A DNA stretch of 13,965 nucleotides from Myxococcales bacterium (GCA_007131745.1 SLPX01000385.1:1-13965); one strand, 5' to 3'. Counted from the stretch's first letter, positions 1 to 6,654 are shown. Notes: generated by a model from the sequence alone, not told the origin. Numbers and translations are program-made.

Positions 1-240
1 TGAAGCAGGTTCGGAAAAAGCCGGCGTCAGAAGACCGCTGCCCGAAGGGCTGAAGGGATTTGGCCGAGTCGCCGACGATGCTCCCCGAAGGGGAGCTTCA
101 AACGGCGACGTCCGGCGTTTCTGGAGCCTGCGAAAACATGGCCTCGGCAGCACTGTGTTTCGCGCTTTGTCCGCTGCGGGTTTGCGGCTTGTCAAAAGAA
201 AAGTGTCATCGGGCTAAAGGAGTCGCACTCCAACCAGGGA
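1..240. other. GC-rich, hairpin-rich stretch with no convincing gene
   Basis: No reading frame here looks like a real protein; the frame that runs into the first Hsp20 gene from position 60 has no ribosome binding site and an atypical composition. Several inverted repeats can be seen. A 7-bp perfect stem with a GAA loop lies at 80-96. A 4-bp stem with the same loop lies at 40-50. Positions 68-73 are complementary to 104-109. Positions 63-68 are complementary to 143-148; this overlaps the previous pairing by one base. Positions 5-12 are complementary to 124-131 with one G-U pair. Together they could fold 5-131 into a branched structure. No run of T follows the strong stem at 80-96, so it is not a standard terminator. 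It may be a structured RNA, a dispersed repeat or the debris of an upstream gene. I do not recognise a named RNA family. Confidence 0.5.
219..231. repeat. 13-bp inverted repeat upstream of the Hsp20 genes
   Basis: GGAGTCGCACTCC is a 5-bp inverted repeat around a CGC centre. It lies just upstream of the promoter-like sequences for the Hsp20 pair and could be an operator half-site pair or a small hairpin. It does not match the CIRCE consensus (TTAGCACTC-N9-GAGTGCTAA). The function is unknown. Confidence 0.3.
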
Positions 241-246
241 GGGGTC

Positions 247-274
247 TTGACCGGCTTGCGGAGGTGATTACATT
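247..274 (+). promoter_or_regulatory. possible promoter of the Hsp20 operon
   Basis: TTGACC (247-252) is followed after 16 bp by TACATT (269-274), which matches the sigma70 -10 consensus at 4 of 6 positions. A second -35-like TTGACG lies at 273-278, but its -10 is poor. No convincing sigma32 pair (CTTGAAA plus CCCATNT) was found, although one would be expected for a heat-shock operon. Weak evidence. Confidence 0.3.
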
Positions 275-311
275 GACGATTGTAAAAGAGAGCTTGAGTA
301 AAGTGGAATCG

Positions 312-331
312 AGAAGGCTTTTTAGCCTTTT
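312..331 (+). promoter_or_regulatory. hairpin in the Hsp20 leader (attenuator or thermometer part)
   Basis: Positions 312-319 pair with 324-331 around a TTTT loop (eight pairs including one G-U; the core is AAGGCT/AGCCTT). The 3' arm contains CCTTTT (326-331), which can alternatively pair with the ribosome binding site AGGAGG at 363-368. The two pairings exclude each other. The hairpin looks terminator-like, but only one T follows the stem. See the finding on a possible thermometer. Confidence 0.35.
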
Positions 332-374
332 TGAACCGAATAGGAACTGTAAAAAAACAACCAGGAGGTATGCC

Positions 375-800
375 ATGTATACTTGGTGGGATTCTCCAAA
401 CGTATTTTCCGAGATGAAACGAGCGCGTGACGAATTCGAAAAATTCCTGCGCTCAAAAAAAGCGGGTTATGCCCAACCCGTGTATCCCCCGGTCAACGTT
501 TCAGATGACGGAGAGAGCTACTACGTCCGGGCGGAGATACCCGGGTTGGAGAAGAAAAGCCTCGAAGTAACCGCGACTCACGATCGCCTGATGATCAGCG
601 GGGAAAGGCCCAAGGAGGAAAAGGAGGGCGTCAGCTATCACAGGAAGGAGAGAGACCACGGCACGTTTAACAGGAGTTTTCAGCTCCCGCAGGCGGTTGA
701 TCCTTCGAAAGTGAAAGCTACTTATGAAAATGGAGTGCTGGAAATCATTGTGCCCAGGGCCGCAGAAGCAAAACCGCGCAAGATCAAGATCAAGGCGTGA
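375..800 (+). CDS. Hsp20/alpha-crystallin small heat-shock protein (copy 1)
   Basis: A cytoplasmic small heat-shock protein of 141 residues that should bind unfolding proteins and hold them for refolding by ATP-dependent chaperones. The alpha-crystallin domain spans about residues 38-128. It contains the typical 'AEIPGLEKKSLEV' strand region, the 'YHRKERDHGTFNRSFQLP' stretch and the hallmark 'GVLEIIVP' motif (G120-V121-L122). The C-terminus carries the I-x-I anchor (I137, I139) used for oligomer assembly. The N-terminal arm is short and aromatic (MYTWWD). The start at 375 is chosen because a strong AGGAGG lies 6 bp upstream; the longer frame to position 60 lacks such a site and its extra residues do not resemble Hsp20. 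The gene is probably transcribed with the second Hsp20 gene, 17 bp downstream. Family assignment is firm; the precise clients are unknown. Confidence 0.95.
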   Translation: MYTWWDSPNVFSEMKRARDEFEKFLRSKKAGYAQPVYPPVNVSDDGESYYVRAEIPGLEKKSLEVTATHDRLMISGERPKEEKEGVSYHRKERDHGTFNRSFQLPQAVDPSKVKATYENGVLEIIVPRAAEAKPRKIKIKA

Positions 801-817
801 AGAAGGGAGGCTCAGCC

Positions 818-1219
818 ATGACAAAGAAAGAAATGGAAGTAAAAGAAAAAAAGGAAATCGACAGCGCAGAGGGTGAACCGACAAAAAAAGGACTCTATTT
901 CACACCGGCCGTTGATATTTTTGAAACCGAAGATACTGTCACGCTTCAAGCGGATGTTCCCGGAGCAACCAAAGAAGGTTTGGACATAGATCTAAGGGAA
1001 GGAATCCTGACAATCACAGCGGACGTAGGAGAACCGGAGTCGAAAGGACGTACGGTCTACCGGGAATACCAGGTAGGCGGGTTCACCAGGAGATTCCAGA
1101 TGGGTAAGGACATCGACCAGAAAAAGATCACCGCGGAACTCGAAAACGGTGTTCTGACCGTTAACCTGCCCAAGGCGGAACAGTTGAAACCCAGAAAAAT
1201 CGAGGTTGTTTCCGCCTGA
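818..1219 (+). CDS. Hsp20/alpha-crystallin small heat-shock protein (copy 2)
   Basis: A second small heat-shock protein, 133 residues, with a highly charged N-terminal arm (about residues 1-24, rich in Lys and Glu) and an alpha-crystallin domain at about 28-120. The 'YREYQVGGFTRRF' segment and the 'GVLTVNLP' motif (G111-V112-L113) are diagnostic. An I-x-V variant of the C-terminal anchor (I128, V130) follows. The ATG at 818 is preferred because AGGGAGG lies just upstream; a GTG at 797 overlapping the previous stop is less likely. The two copies differ clearly in their N-terminal arms, so this is an old divergence rather than a recent duplication. Such pairs often form mixed oligomers or act in sequence on aggregates; that is inference here. 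Shares its transcript with copy 1. Confidence 0.95.
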   Translation: MTKKEMEVKEKKEIDSAEGEPTKKGLYFTPAVDIFETEDTVTLQADVPGATKEGLDIDLREGILTITADVGEPESKGRTVYREYQVGGFTRRFQMGKDIDQKKITAELENGVLTVNLPKAEQLKPRKIEVVSA

Positions 1220-1299
1220 CGGAGTCGAAGCGGTTTAAAATGCTCAAAACGGCCTATTGAAATCCGAACGGTGCCGCTAATCCGCCTCTCATACGGGAG

Positions 1300-1318
1300 T
1301 AGGTCAAACGACCTATTT
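1300..1318 (+). terminator. weak hairpin terminator candidate after the Hsp20 pair
   Basis: TAGGTC (1300-1305) and GACCTA (1310-1315) form a 6-bp stem with an AAAC loop, followed by TTT. The stem is short and the T-run is minimal, so it may only slow transcription. The position between the Hsp20 pair and the pilin gene fits an operon end. Confidence 0.35.
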
Positions 1319-1338
1319 CCTTCATTTAGCGTACAGTG

Positions 1339-1344
1339 TATACT
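1339..1344 (+). promoter_or_regulatory. possible -10 element of the pilin gene
   Basis: TATACT matches the sigma70 -10 consensus at 5 of 6 positions and lies about 57 bp before the pilin start. No good -35 is found at the usual distance, so an activator or another sigma factor may be needed. Only weak support. Confidence 0.25.
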
Positions 1345-1400
1345 CAAAGTGTAAGATCAAAAACGCAACCAGCGGTTTCCGCTTGAAAAGGAGCATATGA

Positions 1401-1652
1401 ATGCGGTGGTTGAAAAGAACAAAGGGTCGTAAAGGCCAGGGGATGACCGAATACATAATCATAGTGGCGCTCATAGCGATTGCAGCGATCGGAGTGATCA
1501 CCCTGTTCGGTGACAACATTCGCGCCCTGTTCGGCGCGGCTGCGGATGCAACTTCAGGGGAACAGGATGTAACTCCACAGACCAAGAAGACAGATCAGAA
1601 ACTGCTCAAGTCGAAGTCCTTGAAGACTTTCGGCCAGGATCAGAAACCCTGA
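1401..1652 (+). CDS. Flp/Fap-type class IV pilin precursor
   Basis: A small prepilin of 83 residues. A short basic leader (MRWLKRTKGRKG) ends with Gly12. Cleavage after Gly12 would leave a mature protein starting QGMTEY, which puts Glu17 at position +5, the residue needed for pilin packing. A hydrophobic helix follows (about residues 19-41, IIIVALIAIAAIGVITLFG) and then a short hydrophilic tail rich in Gln, Lys and Ser. This is the layout of Flp/Tad pilins, usually under 90 residues. AAGGAG lies 7 bp before the start. The next gene is a prepilin peptidase of the matching type, which supports the assignment. The tail 'KKTDQKLLKSKSLKTFGQDQKP' region, seen as residues 62-83, is longer and more basic than in many Flp pilins. 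Whether it builds a fibre or a pseudopilus-like part of a secretion machine cannot be told. Confidence 0.88.
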   Translation: MRWLKRTKGRKGQGMTEYIIIVALIAIAAIGVITLFGDNIRALFGAAADATSGEQDVTPQTKKTDQKLLKSKSLKTFGQDQKP

Positions 1653-1727
1653 TTCTTTCTTTTCGGTTTTTCGCGGATGGTTTTTTTCAAAATTCATTTT
1701 CCGGGTTGTTGAAACGCCGGTAACAAT

Positions 1728-2285
1728 ATGCATTCCACATCCGGCTTCATCGTTTCCCCCGATCCCATAGCTCATATCCTGCTTTTTATACTTTGCGTTG
1801 TCTGTATATGGACGGATATTCGAGAGCAGGTGATCTACGATTGGGCAACCATACCCGCTATGGTCCTGGGGCTGGGAGTCGCCTGGGTCCAGGGGGGAAC
1901 CGATTCCCTTGTTTCCAGCACTGTCGGAGGATTGGTCGGTTTCGGAACTTTCGGCCTGCTTTGGTACATGGGGCTCATCATGTCCGGTGATGTCTTTTTA
2001 ATGGGCGCTGTCGGCTTTCTCATACGCTTTCCCCTGGTGATGTGGGCGATGCTGTACGCGTCTCTTCTGGGAGTGGTGGTGGCTGTCGCGTGGGTGGCGT
2101 ACCATGGTCAAACCAGGCGGGTCCTTTCCAATTTTAAAAAGATCTTCAGGAGAATTTGGAAAAAAGAACCCAAGGAACCTCTCATGGAGACTACGCCTTT
2201 TCCATTCGGCGCGGCTATAGCCGGTGGAGCGATCTGGGCGGCATCCATGGCCTACTTTCCGTGGTTGGGGCTTGGATTGTTCTAG
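1728..2285 (+). CDS. A24-family prepilin peptidase (CpaA/TadV-like)
   Basis: An inner-membrane aspartic protease of 185 residues that cuts the leader from class IV prepilins. Both catalytic aspartates can be seen: Asp30 in 'IWTDIREQVI' and Asp88 in 'MSGDVFLMGAVG', which corresponds to the GD-V-K-L-like motif of the family. The residue after GDV is Phe rather than the usual Lys. The C-terminal 'PFPFGAAIAGGAIW' (157-170) is the typical last family motif. About six hydrophobic segments span the protein. It lacks the N-terminal methyltransferase domain of PilD, as is normal for CpaA/TadV. It lies 75 bp downstream of the Flp pilin, its probable substrate. The ribosome binding site before ATG 1728 is weak. 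Its stop codon lies in a CTAG tetranucleotide shared with the convergent gene. Confidence 0.88.
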   Translation: MHSTSGFIVSPDPIAHILLFILCVVCIWTDIREQVIYDWATIPAMVLGLGVAWVQGGTDSLVSSTVGGLVGFGTFGLLWYMGLIMSGDVFLMGAVGFLIRFPLVMWAMLYASLLGVVVAVAWVAYHGQTRRVLSNFKKIFRRIWKKEPKEPLMETTPFPFGAAIAGGAIWAASMAYFPWLGLGLF

Positions 2286-3487
2286 CCATCCCCCCAAATG
2301 ATTCGGGCCAGCTCGGGAGAAAGCTTTTTCGAGTCTCTTCTCGGATGTTTCAGCCTCATCACGTTTTGAGGATACACAACATCGTCTCCAACTTCTTTTA
2401 TATAGTAATGAGGACGCCTGACGATCGGCTGCACGGTCCATGTCGACTTGTCGTCGGGGTTGAAGAAAACAGATGCCACTCTGATATTGCTCAAATCCAG
2501 GTTTCTTCTGAGCACACCCTTCAATTTCATGATCACATCGTTTACCATTCTGCCCGACCTGAAAGTCGTATCCACTATGAGCAGTTTATGCTTCCGGCAA
2601 ATTCTCTCTTCCAGGTAAGGAATTCCTATTACATTGGTGCGATAGCTGAGATGGCTTCTGGTGGTGTTTATCGAGACATGGTCCAGCTTGTGGACGGTAT
2701 CGCCTGATTTTTTCTGCCGGTACTTAAACACCTCGTGCACCGGAAGCCCCACCGAGACTCCGCCCGGCCAAAGTGCAATGAGAAAATCAGGACGAAAAGA
2801 GGTATCCAGGCTCACATTGACGCCCAGTTTCATGGCGTCCAGCAAAAGATCCCTTGCGCCGACATAGTAATAATCTCCCCTGGACGGAATGGTTTCCACT
2901 TCGAAGGGCTTATCTTTTCTAATGATTTTCCACACATCGGGGTCTTTGCCCTTTATCGCTGCATCATCAGGATCGTCTTCCCGGTAATGATCCGCCAATT
3001 CATGGGGATAATCTATCCATAGATCTCCCGGATGATTTTCCAAAAATATGTGGGGAAGCTCATACCAAACGTGCCGCTCCGGTTTGTTGTGAATCGTGGC
3101 CACTACAATTTCACCGGGAGCGTTGTCCCTCGCTCGCTTTCTGAGCGTTTCGACTATTTTCCTGATAGTTTTTCCCGATTCGTAGACATCATCCAGGATC
3201 AAAAGCCCATCCTCCGGACATATGACCTTAATGACGTGCTCCAACCCCTTGACCACGACTTCTTCTTGCCTTCCTATTCCCACGTATGATTCGGTGGCCA
3301 CGGTGGTGTGATTCAGAAAAACCCCCTGGCTCTTGTAATAGGCGTCCACGGCCAATCCCACCGGGGTGCCTCCCCTCCATATCGAAACAACGTGCTTCGG
3401 CCTGAAACCCGATTCGTAGATTTTTTGCCCCAGCAAAAAGGAATCATAAAGAAACTTGTCAGCGTCGACATGAAGCATTTTCACCAT
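2282..3487 (-). CDS. tandem phosphoribosyltransferase-like protein
   Basis: A 401-residue cytoplasmic protein made of two class I phosphoribosyltransferase-like domains. Domain 1 (about 8-165) has a pyrophosphate-loop-like 'VVSIWRGGTPVG' (33-44) and a full PRPP-binding motif 'LLILDDVYESGKT' (95-107) with the acidic pair Asp99-Asp100. Domain 2 (about 205-377) repeats the order: 'LIALWPGGVSVG' (236-247) and 'LLIVDTTFRSGR' (302-313), but its second acidic residue is Thr307. Both halves end with a similar 'WY/YP' segment, so they arose by duplication. The layout resembles xanthine/hypoxanthine-type PRTases, but the base specificity cannot be read. Start 3487 has GGAG about 10 bp upstream. It lies 52 bp downstream of the lipoprotein gene on the same strand and may share its transcript. 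Domain 2 may be regulatory or dimer-forming instead of catalytic. Confidence 0.82.
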   Translation of the reverse strand: MVKMLHVDADKFLYDSFLLGQKIYESGFRPKHVVSIWRGGTPVGLAVDAYYKSQGVFLNHTTVATESYVGIGRQEEVVVKGLEHVIKVICPEDGLLILDDVYESGKTIRKIVETLRKRARDNAPGEIVVATIHNKPERHVWYELPHIFLENHPGDLWIDYPHELADHYREDDPDDAAIKGKDPDVWKIIRKDKPFEVETIPSRGDYYYVGARDLLLDAMKLGVNVSLDTSFRPDFLIALWPGGVSVGLPVHEVFKYRQKKSGDTVHKLDHVSINTTRSHLSYRTNVIGIPYLEERICRKHKLLIVDTTFRSGRMVNDVIMKLKGVLRRNLDLSNIRVASVFFNPDDKSTWTVQPIVRRPHYYIKEVGDDVVYPQNVMRLKHPRRDSKKLSPELARIIWGDG

Positions 3488-3539
3488 ATCGTTTTCACTC
3501 CTTAGCGCGGGCGCGTAATCTTTGCATCCGGAAACCGGG

Positions 3540-4646
3540 TTATTGTATAGATCGTCTTAAAACCGTTATACGCGGGATTTTCTCTTTTTTCTTCTTATCA
3601 CTTTTTTCCGCCAAATCTTCGGCAGCCTGATCCGCTATTTTGGATATGCTCTGAAGGACTTCCCGGTATTTGGAGTCAATGTTGAACACGGCATCGATTC
3701 GGTAGAACTCGGGCGCGGTGACTTCATTCATCTGGATCTGTAAAAAGCTGGAGTGATAACGCATGGTCAATTCATCCGTGCCCTTGCGAAAATAGATGGT
3801 CACGCCGTATCGCACCCGTAAATCGCGGCCGAATTCCTCTTCTATCGGATATGGGCCTTCATAGTTGTAGACATCCGCTTTTGTATCCATGAGTCCTTGC
3901 GCATATTGTTTTAAAAACCTTGCCGTGTCTCTTCTCAAATCCGCCGCGGCTTCATCCAAAAGAGTGAAGTCGGGAGGAACCGGCGCTCTTCTGAACGCGG
4001 AAACTTTGACACGCGGCCATGGTCCCAATTCCTTTGACGGCAGATACGAAACAACGGTTGAAGCCCGAAGAAGTTTTTTTACGCTGTCCGGGTCGTATGC
4101 AACCGGAACATGCAACCTCACAATCCGGTGAGTCGGTCTCCGCACCGCTCTTTGGAGAAACGGCCTGATTACCTTTTCATCCTCCGGGGAATACTCGAAA
4201 AACCTGTCTTTGATCTTTATCCGCCTGCACAACTCGTTTATTTCCACCACCTTGTGACCCGTGGTTCCGAAAATGTCCATGCGCCATTCCGGTTCGCATG
4301 TACTCGGCTCGCTTTCTTGGGCTGCAGCCAACACGGCCGATATGGCGCTGATTTCAATCGATGAATCGATATAATAACCCATGACGAAAGGTCGATGTGC
4401 GATTTCCCGGCCGCTCAATAAAAGAGGTTGTACCAGGATGCCGCTGTATCCTCTTGTGGATTCACCGCTCTTTGTCATTCCAGCCGGAAATTTCGTATCT
4501 TGGCCCCCGACCCCTCGCTCCGTGGCTATTGGTTCATCGATTGCGAACGGATCATGATAATCATCACAGTTTTTGCAACCACCGGTTGCACAAAAGAAAA
4601 TGATGAGAAAAACAGCCTTGAATTTTTTTGCACTTAGTACTTGCAT
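3540..4646 (-). CDS. putative lipoprotein of unknown function
   Basis: I do not recognise this family. From the start at 4646 the protein has 368 residues. A basic n-region (MQVLSAKKFK) and a hydrophobic core (AVFLIIFFCA) lead to 'TGGC' with Cys24, a plausible but non-ideal lipobox with Thr at -3. The residue after Cys is Lys, not Asp, so outer-membrane sorting is likely if it is a lipoprotein. The mature part is soluble, mixed alpha/beta in appearance, with a long amphipathic stretch (about 324-350) and a Lys-rich tail (351-356). No catalytic motif is visible. The start is uncertain: 4646 has AAGGCGG very close upstream; 4667 is an alternative. Extension to 4808 would run through the promoter and start of the divergent regulator gene and is unlikely. 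Possibly co-transcribed with the PRT gene downstream. Confidence 0.72.
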   Translation of the reverse strand: MQVLSAKKFKAVFLIIFFCATGGCKNCDDYHDPFAIDEPIATERGVGGQDTKFPAGMTKSGESTRGYSGILVQPLLLSGREIAHRPFVMGYYIDSSIEISAISAVLAAAQESEPSTCEPEWRMDIFGTTGHKVVEINELCRRIKIKDRFFEYSPEDEKVIRPFLQRAVRRPTHRIVRLHVPVAYDPDSVKKLLRASTVVSYLPSKELGPWPRVKVSAFRRAPVPPDFTLLDEAAADLRRDTARFLKQYAQGLMDTKADVYNYEGPYPIEEEFGRDLRVRYGVTIYFRKGTDELTMRYHSSFLQIQMNEVTAPEFYRIDAVFNIDSKYREVLQSISKIADQAAEDLAEKSDKKKKEKIPRITVLRRSIQ

Positions 4647-4660
4647 TCCGCCTTGTTTGT

Positions 4661-4688
4661 TTGACATCCAACACATTTTTTCTAGAAT
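4661..4688 (+). promoter_or_regulatory. sigma70-type promoter of the response regulator
   Basis: TTGACA (4661-4666), a perfect -35, is followed after 16 bp by TAGAAT (4683-4688), 5 of 6 matches to the -10 consensus. Transcription would start near 4695, about 25 bases before the regulator gene. The element lies in the short divergent space next to the lipoprotein start, so transcription of the two genes could interfere. This is the best promoter match in the window. Confidence 0.65.
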
Positions 4689-4721
4689 GTAAGAGGATGA
4701 AAATGAAAGAGAATCGTGGAC

Positions 4722-5147
4722 ATGAAACAAAACCTCCTGATTGTGGATGATGAACCGGATATCCTCGATTTCCTGGAGCGGGTTTTTCGAAAGGAATACA
4801 CCATACACAGGGCTGAAAGAGGAGACCGCGCTCTTGAGATCTTAAAAGAAACCAACATAGACATACTCATAACCGATCAAAAGATGCCAGGCATGACCGG
4901 TCTGGATTTGCTTGCCGCCATAAGTAAAACTCTTCCCGAAGGCGACTCGATCGTCAAGGTCTTGCTTTCGGGATACGCCGAAGTGCCGGAGATCGTCAAG
5001 GCAATACAACGATACGGCATACATCAATATGTCGTGAAACCCATTGATTCGAAACGCCTGAGACAAGCCGTAGTGGAAGCCAAAAAGCGATGCATGTCGG
5101 CATCCGGAGACTGGGTGTTGACAAGGGGCACGGATCCCGGTTTCTGA
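4722..5147 (+). CDS. single-domain response regulator (receiver only)
   Basis: A cytoplasmic CheY-like receiver of about 141 residues without an output domain. Numbered from the GTG at 4716, the acidic pair is Asp11-Asp12 (LLIVDDEPD), the phospho-acceptor is Asp54 (LITDQKMPG), the switch Ser is Ser85 (VLLSGY) and the conserved Lys is Lys108 (YVVKP). All key residues are present, so phosphorylation is likely. The 'TDQKMPGMTG' and 'LLSGYAE' style is the one often joined to HD-GYP or similar outputs, but here the protein ends about 17 residues after the receiver fold. The start can be GTG 4716 or ATG 4722; neither has a strong ribosome binding site, though AAAGAG lies upstream. No histidine kinase is encoded nearby. 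It is divergent from the lipoprotein gene and converges on the Ser/Thr kinase gene. Confidence 0.88.
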   Translation: MKQNLLIVDDEPDILDFLERVFRKEYTIHRAERGDRALEILKETNIDILITDQKMPGMTGLDLLAAISKTLPEGDSIVKVLLSGYAEVPEIVKAIQRYGIHQYVVKPIDSKRLRQAVVEAKKRCMSASGDWVLTRGTDPGF

Positions 5148-5250
5148 AATCCACTCGTTAACATTGCAAACATGCTCACATTTGCCCGCGATCCATCCCG
5201 CCTCGACGGCTTTGGGTCCATGTCCGGCTCTGGATGAAGTCCTGTATAAT

Positions 5251-6450
5251 TCATGTCTGGGTAAAAAATATCACCAGAGCGGTCAACACTATCAAGATAG
5301 CGGCCACAAGAATGACAGGCACAAGCCATTTTCCTTCCTTGCGTATGGGAGACTTCGGCTTTGCGTCGGTTGGTTTATTGGAAATCCTTGAATGTTTTGG
5401 TTTTTCGAGAACAATGTCTTCCTCTACAAGCTCAATTTCCTCCACCGCGGTTTCTTTGAGATCAACTGCAAAACACGCCTTCAGTGTCCCTTCTTCTTCA
5501 CTGAACTCTTTGCGAAACTGCTGCCGCAGAAAGTCTCTCAACTCTCTTTGCTTGAACTCATAACGCTCAAGCACCCCTTCAAGAGCGGAACCAAATTCCT
5601 CTGCTGTTTGATACCTCTTCTTTGGATCTCTGGCCAATGCTTTGAAAACGATTTGATCCAGTTCTTCCGGAACCCGGCGATTGAATTTAGACGGGGGAAA
5701 GATCTCGGCCTTCCTGACTTTCTCCATGAGAGCAAACTCGGAATCTCCCCGGAAGAGCTTTTCCGTTGTAAGCATCTCATGGAGAATTATCCCCGTGGAA
5801 AAGACATCCGTACGGCAGTCAACGGGCATGCCACGAATCTGTTCCGGCGACATGTAGCTGAACTTGCCTTTGAGAATTCCTATTTCGCTTTGAAACTTCA
5901 CCATCGCCTTGGCGATCCCGAAATCCAGAAGTTTGACATCGCCGTCGAACGAAACCCTGACATTGGACGGGCTTACATCTCGATTCACGATGTTGAGCAA
6001 CTTTCCTTCAGCGTCTGTAAGCTTATGAGCATAGTGAAGGCCGGCGCAGGCCCTGGACGCTATGTACACTGCGTGAGGTACGGGTATTCTTATACCCTGT
6101 TCCTGGCACCTTCTCAGGATCTGTGTTAAATCCCGGCCGCTTATGTATTCCATGGCAATGAAATACCTGCCCGCGATACGGCCTATCTCCGCGGTTCTCA
6201 CTATGTTGGGATGATCCAGCAAAACGGCCAATTTGCCTTCCCTGATGAACATCTCTATGAAACGAGGCTCTTTGGCCAGTTTAGCTCTCATGCATTTAAC
6301 TGCGAGCAACCTGTCGGTCAGCGCTTCGGTGCGTGCTCGATACACTTCGGCCATACCCCCACGGGCTATCAATCCCAACAGGTAGTATTTACCGAAAGGC
6401 TCGGGAGATTCCGGAGAACCCGGGTTAAGGGTCGTTTTCTTGTCATCCAT
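5251..6450 (-). CDS. membrane-anchored eukaryote-type Ser/Thr protein kinase
   Basis: A 399-residue PknB-like kinase: N-terminal cytoplasmic kinase domain (about 20-295), a charged linker, and one C-terminal membrane segment (375-396) with only three residues beyond it, so there is no external sensor domain. Visible motifs are the Gly-rich loop (GLIARGGMAEVY, 26-37), Lys52 (LAVKC), Glu71 in helix C, the catalytic loop NRDVSPSN (156-163) with Asp158 and Asn163, DFG (176-178) and SPE (201-203). The His of the usual HRD is Asn here, confirmed at codon level (AAT). The remaining catalytic residues are intact, so activity is expected. ATG 6450 is preferred over a TTG at 6483; a GGGG lies about 11 bases before it. 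Substrates are unknown. A divergent 269-bp space separates it from the barrel gene, and 103 bp from the convergent regulator. Confidence 0.93.
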   Translation of the reverse strand: MDDKKTTLNPGSPESPEPFGKYYLLGLIARGGMAEVYRARTEALTDRLLAVKCMRAKLAKEPRFIEMFIREGKLAVLLDHPNIVRTAEIGRIAGRYFIAMEYISGRDLTQILRRCQEQGIRIPVPHAVYIASRACAGLHYAHKLTDAEGKLLNIVNRDVSPSNVRVSFDGDVKLLDFGIAKAMVKFQSEIGILKGKFSYMSPEQIRGMPVDCRTDVFSTGIILHEMLTTEKLFRGDSEFALMEKVRKAEIFPPSKFNRRVPEELDQIVFKALARDPKKRYQTAEEFGSALEGVLERYEFKQRELRDFLRQQFRKEFSEEEGTLKACFAVDLKETAVEEIELVEEDIVLEKPKHSRISNKPTDAKPKSPIRKEGKWLVPVILVAAILIVLTALVIFFTQT

Positions 6451-6654
6451 TACTTTTTTGCCCCGCGCCTTGAATGTTCCCAACAGCGCATCTTTTAGCC
6501 TGCCATATGCTCAGACACAGCACAGCGAAACACGGTTCATCTTACACTACCTTGTGGGATAGATCAAAATTCAATCCAGTGGATCCAAAGTAAGCCATAG
6601 TACATCGACTGTAGTTCTGATACTGTTTTTCATTTTCAGGATCAACTTATCTTT

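Noticed and set aside
80..96. Rho-independent terminator of an upstream gene
   Set aside because: The stem is good but no T-run follows on the plus strand, nor a matching A-run for the other strand.
219..231. CIRCE element for HrcA
   Set aside because: The arms are only 5 bp with a 3-bp centre and do not match TTAGCACTC-N9-GAGTGCTAA.
60..374. N-terminal extension of the first Hsp20 gene
   Set aside because: The frame is open but has no ribosome binding site, unusual Cys- and Ala-rich composition, and Hsp20 homology starts only after the strong AGGAGG before 375.
4647..4808. Longer start of the minus-strand lipoprotein
   Set aside because: It would cover the promoter and first codons of the divergent regulator and would bury the lipoprotein signal peptide about 55 residues inside.
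5148..5250. Bidirectional terminator between the regulator and kinase genes
   Set aside because: No stable hairpin with a T-run could be seen; only very short complementary pieces.
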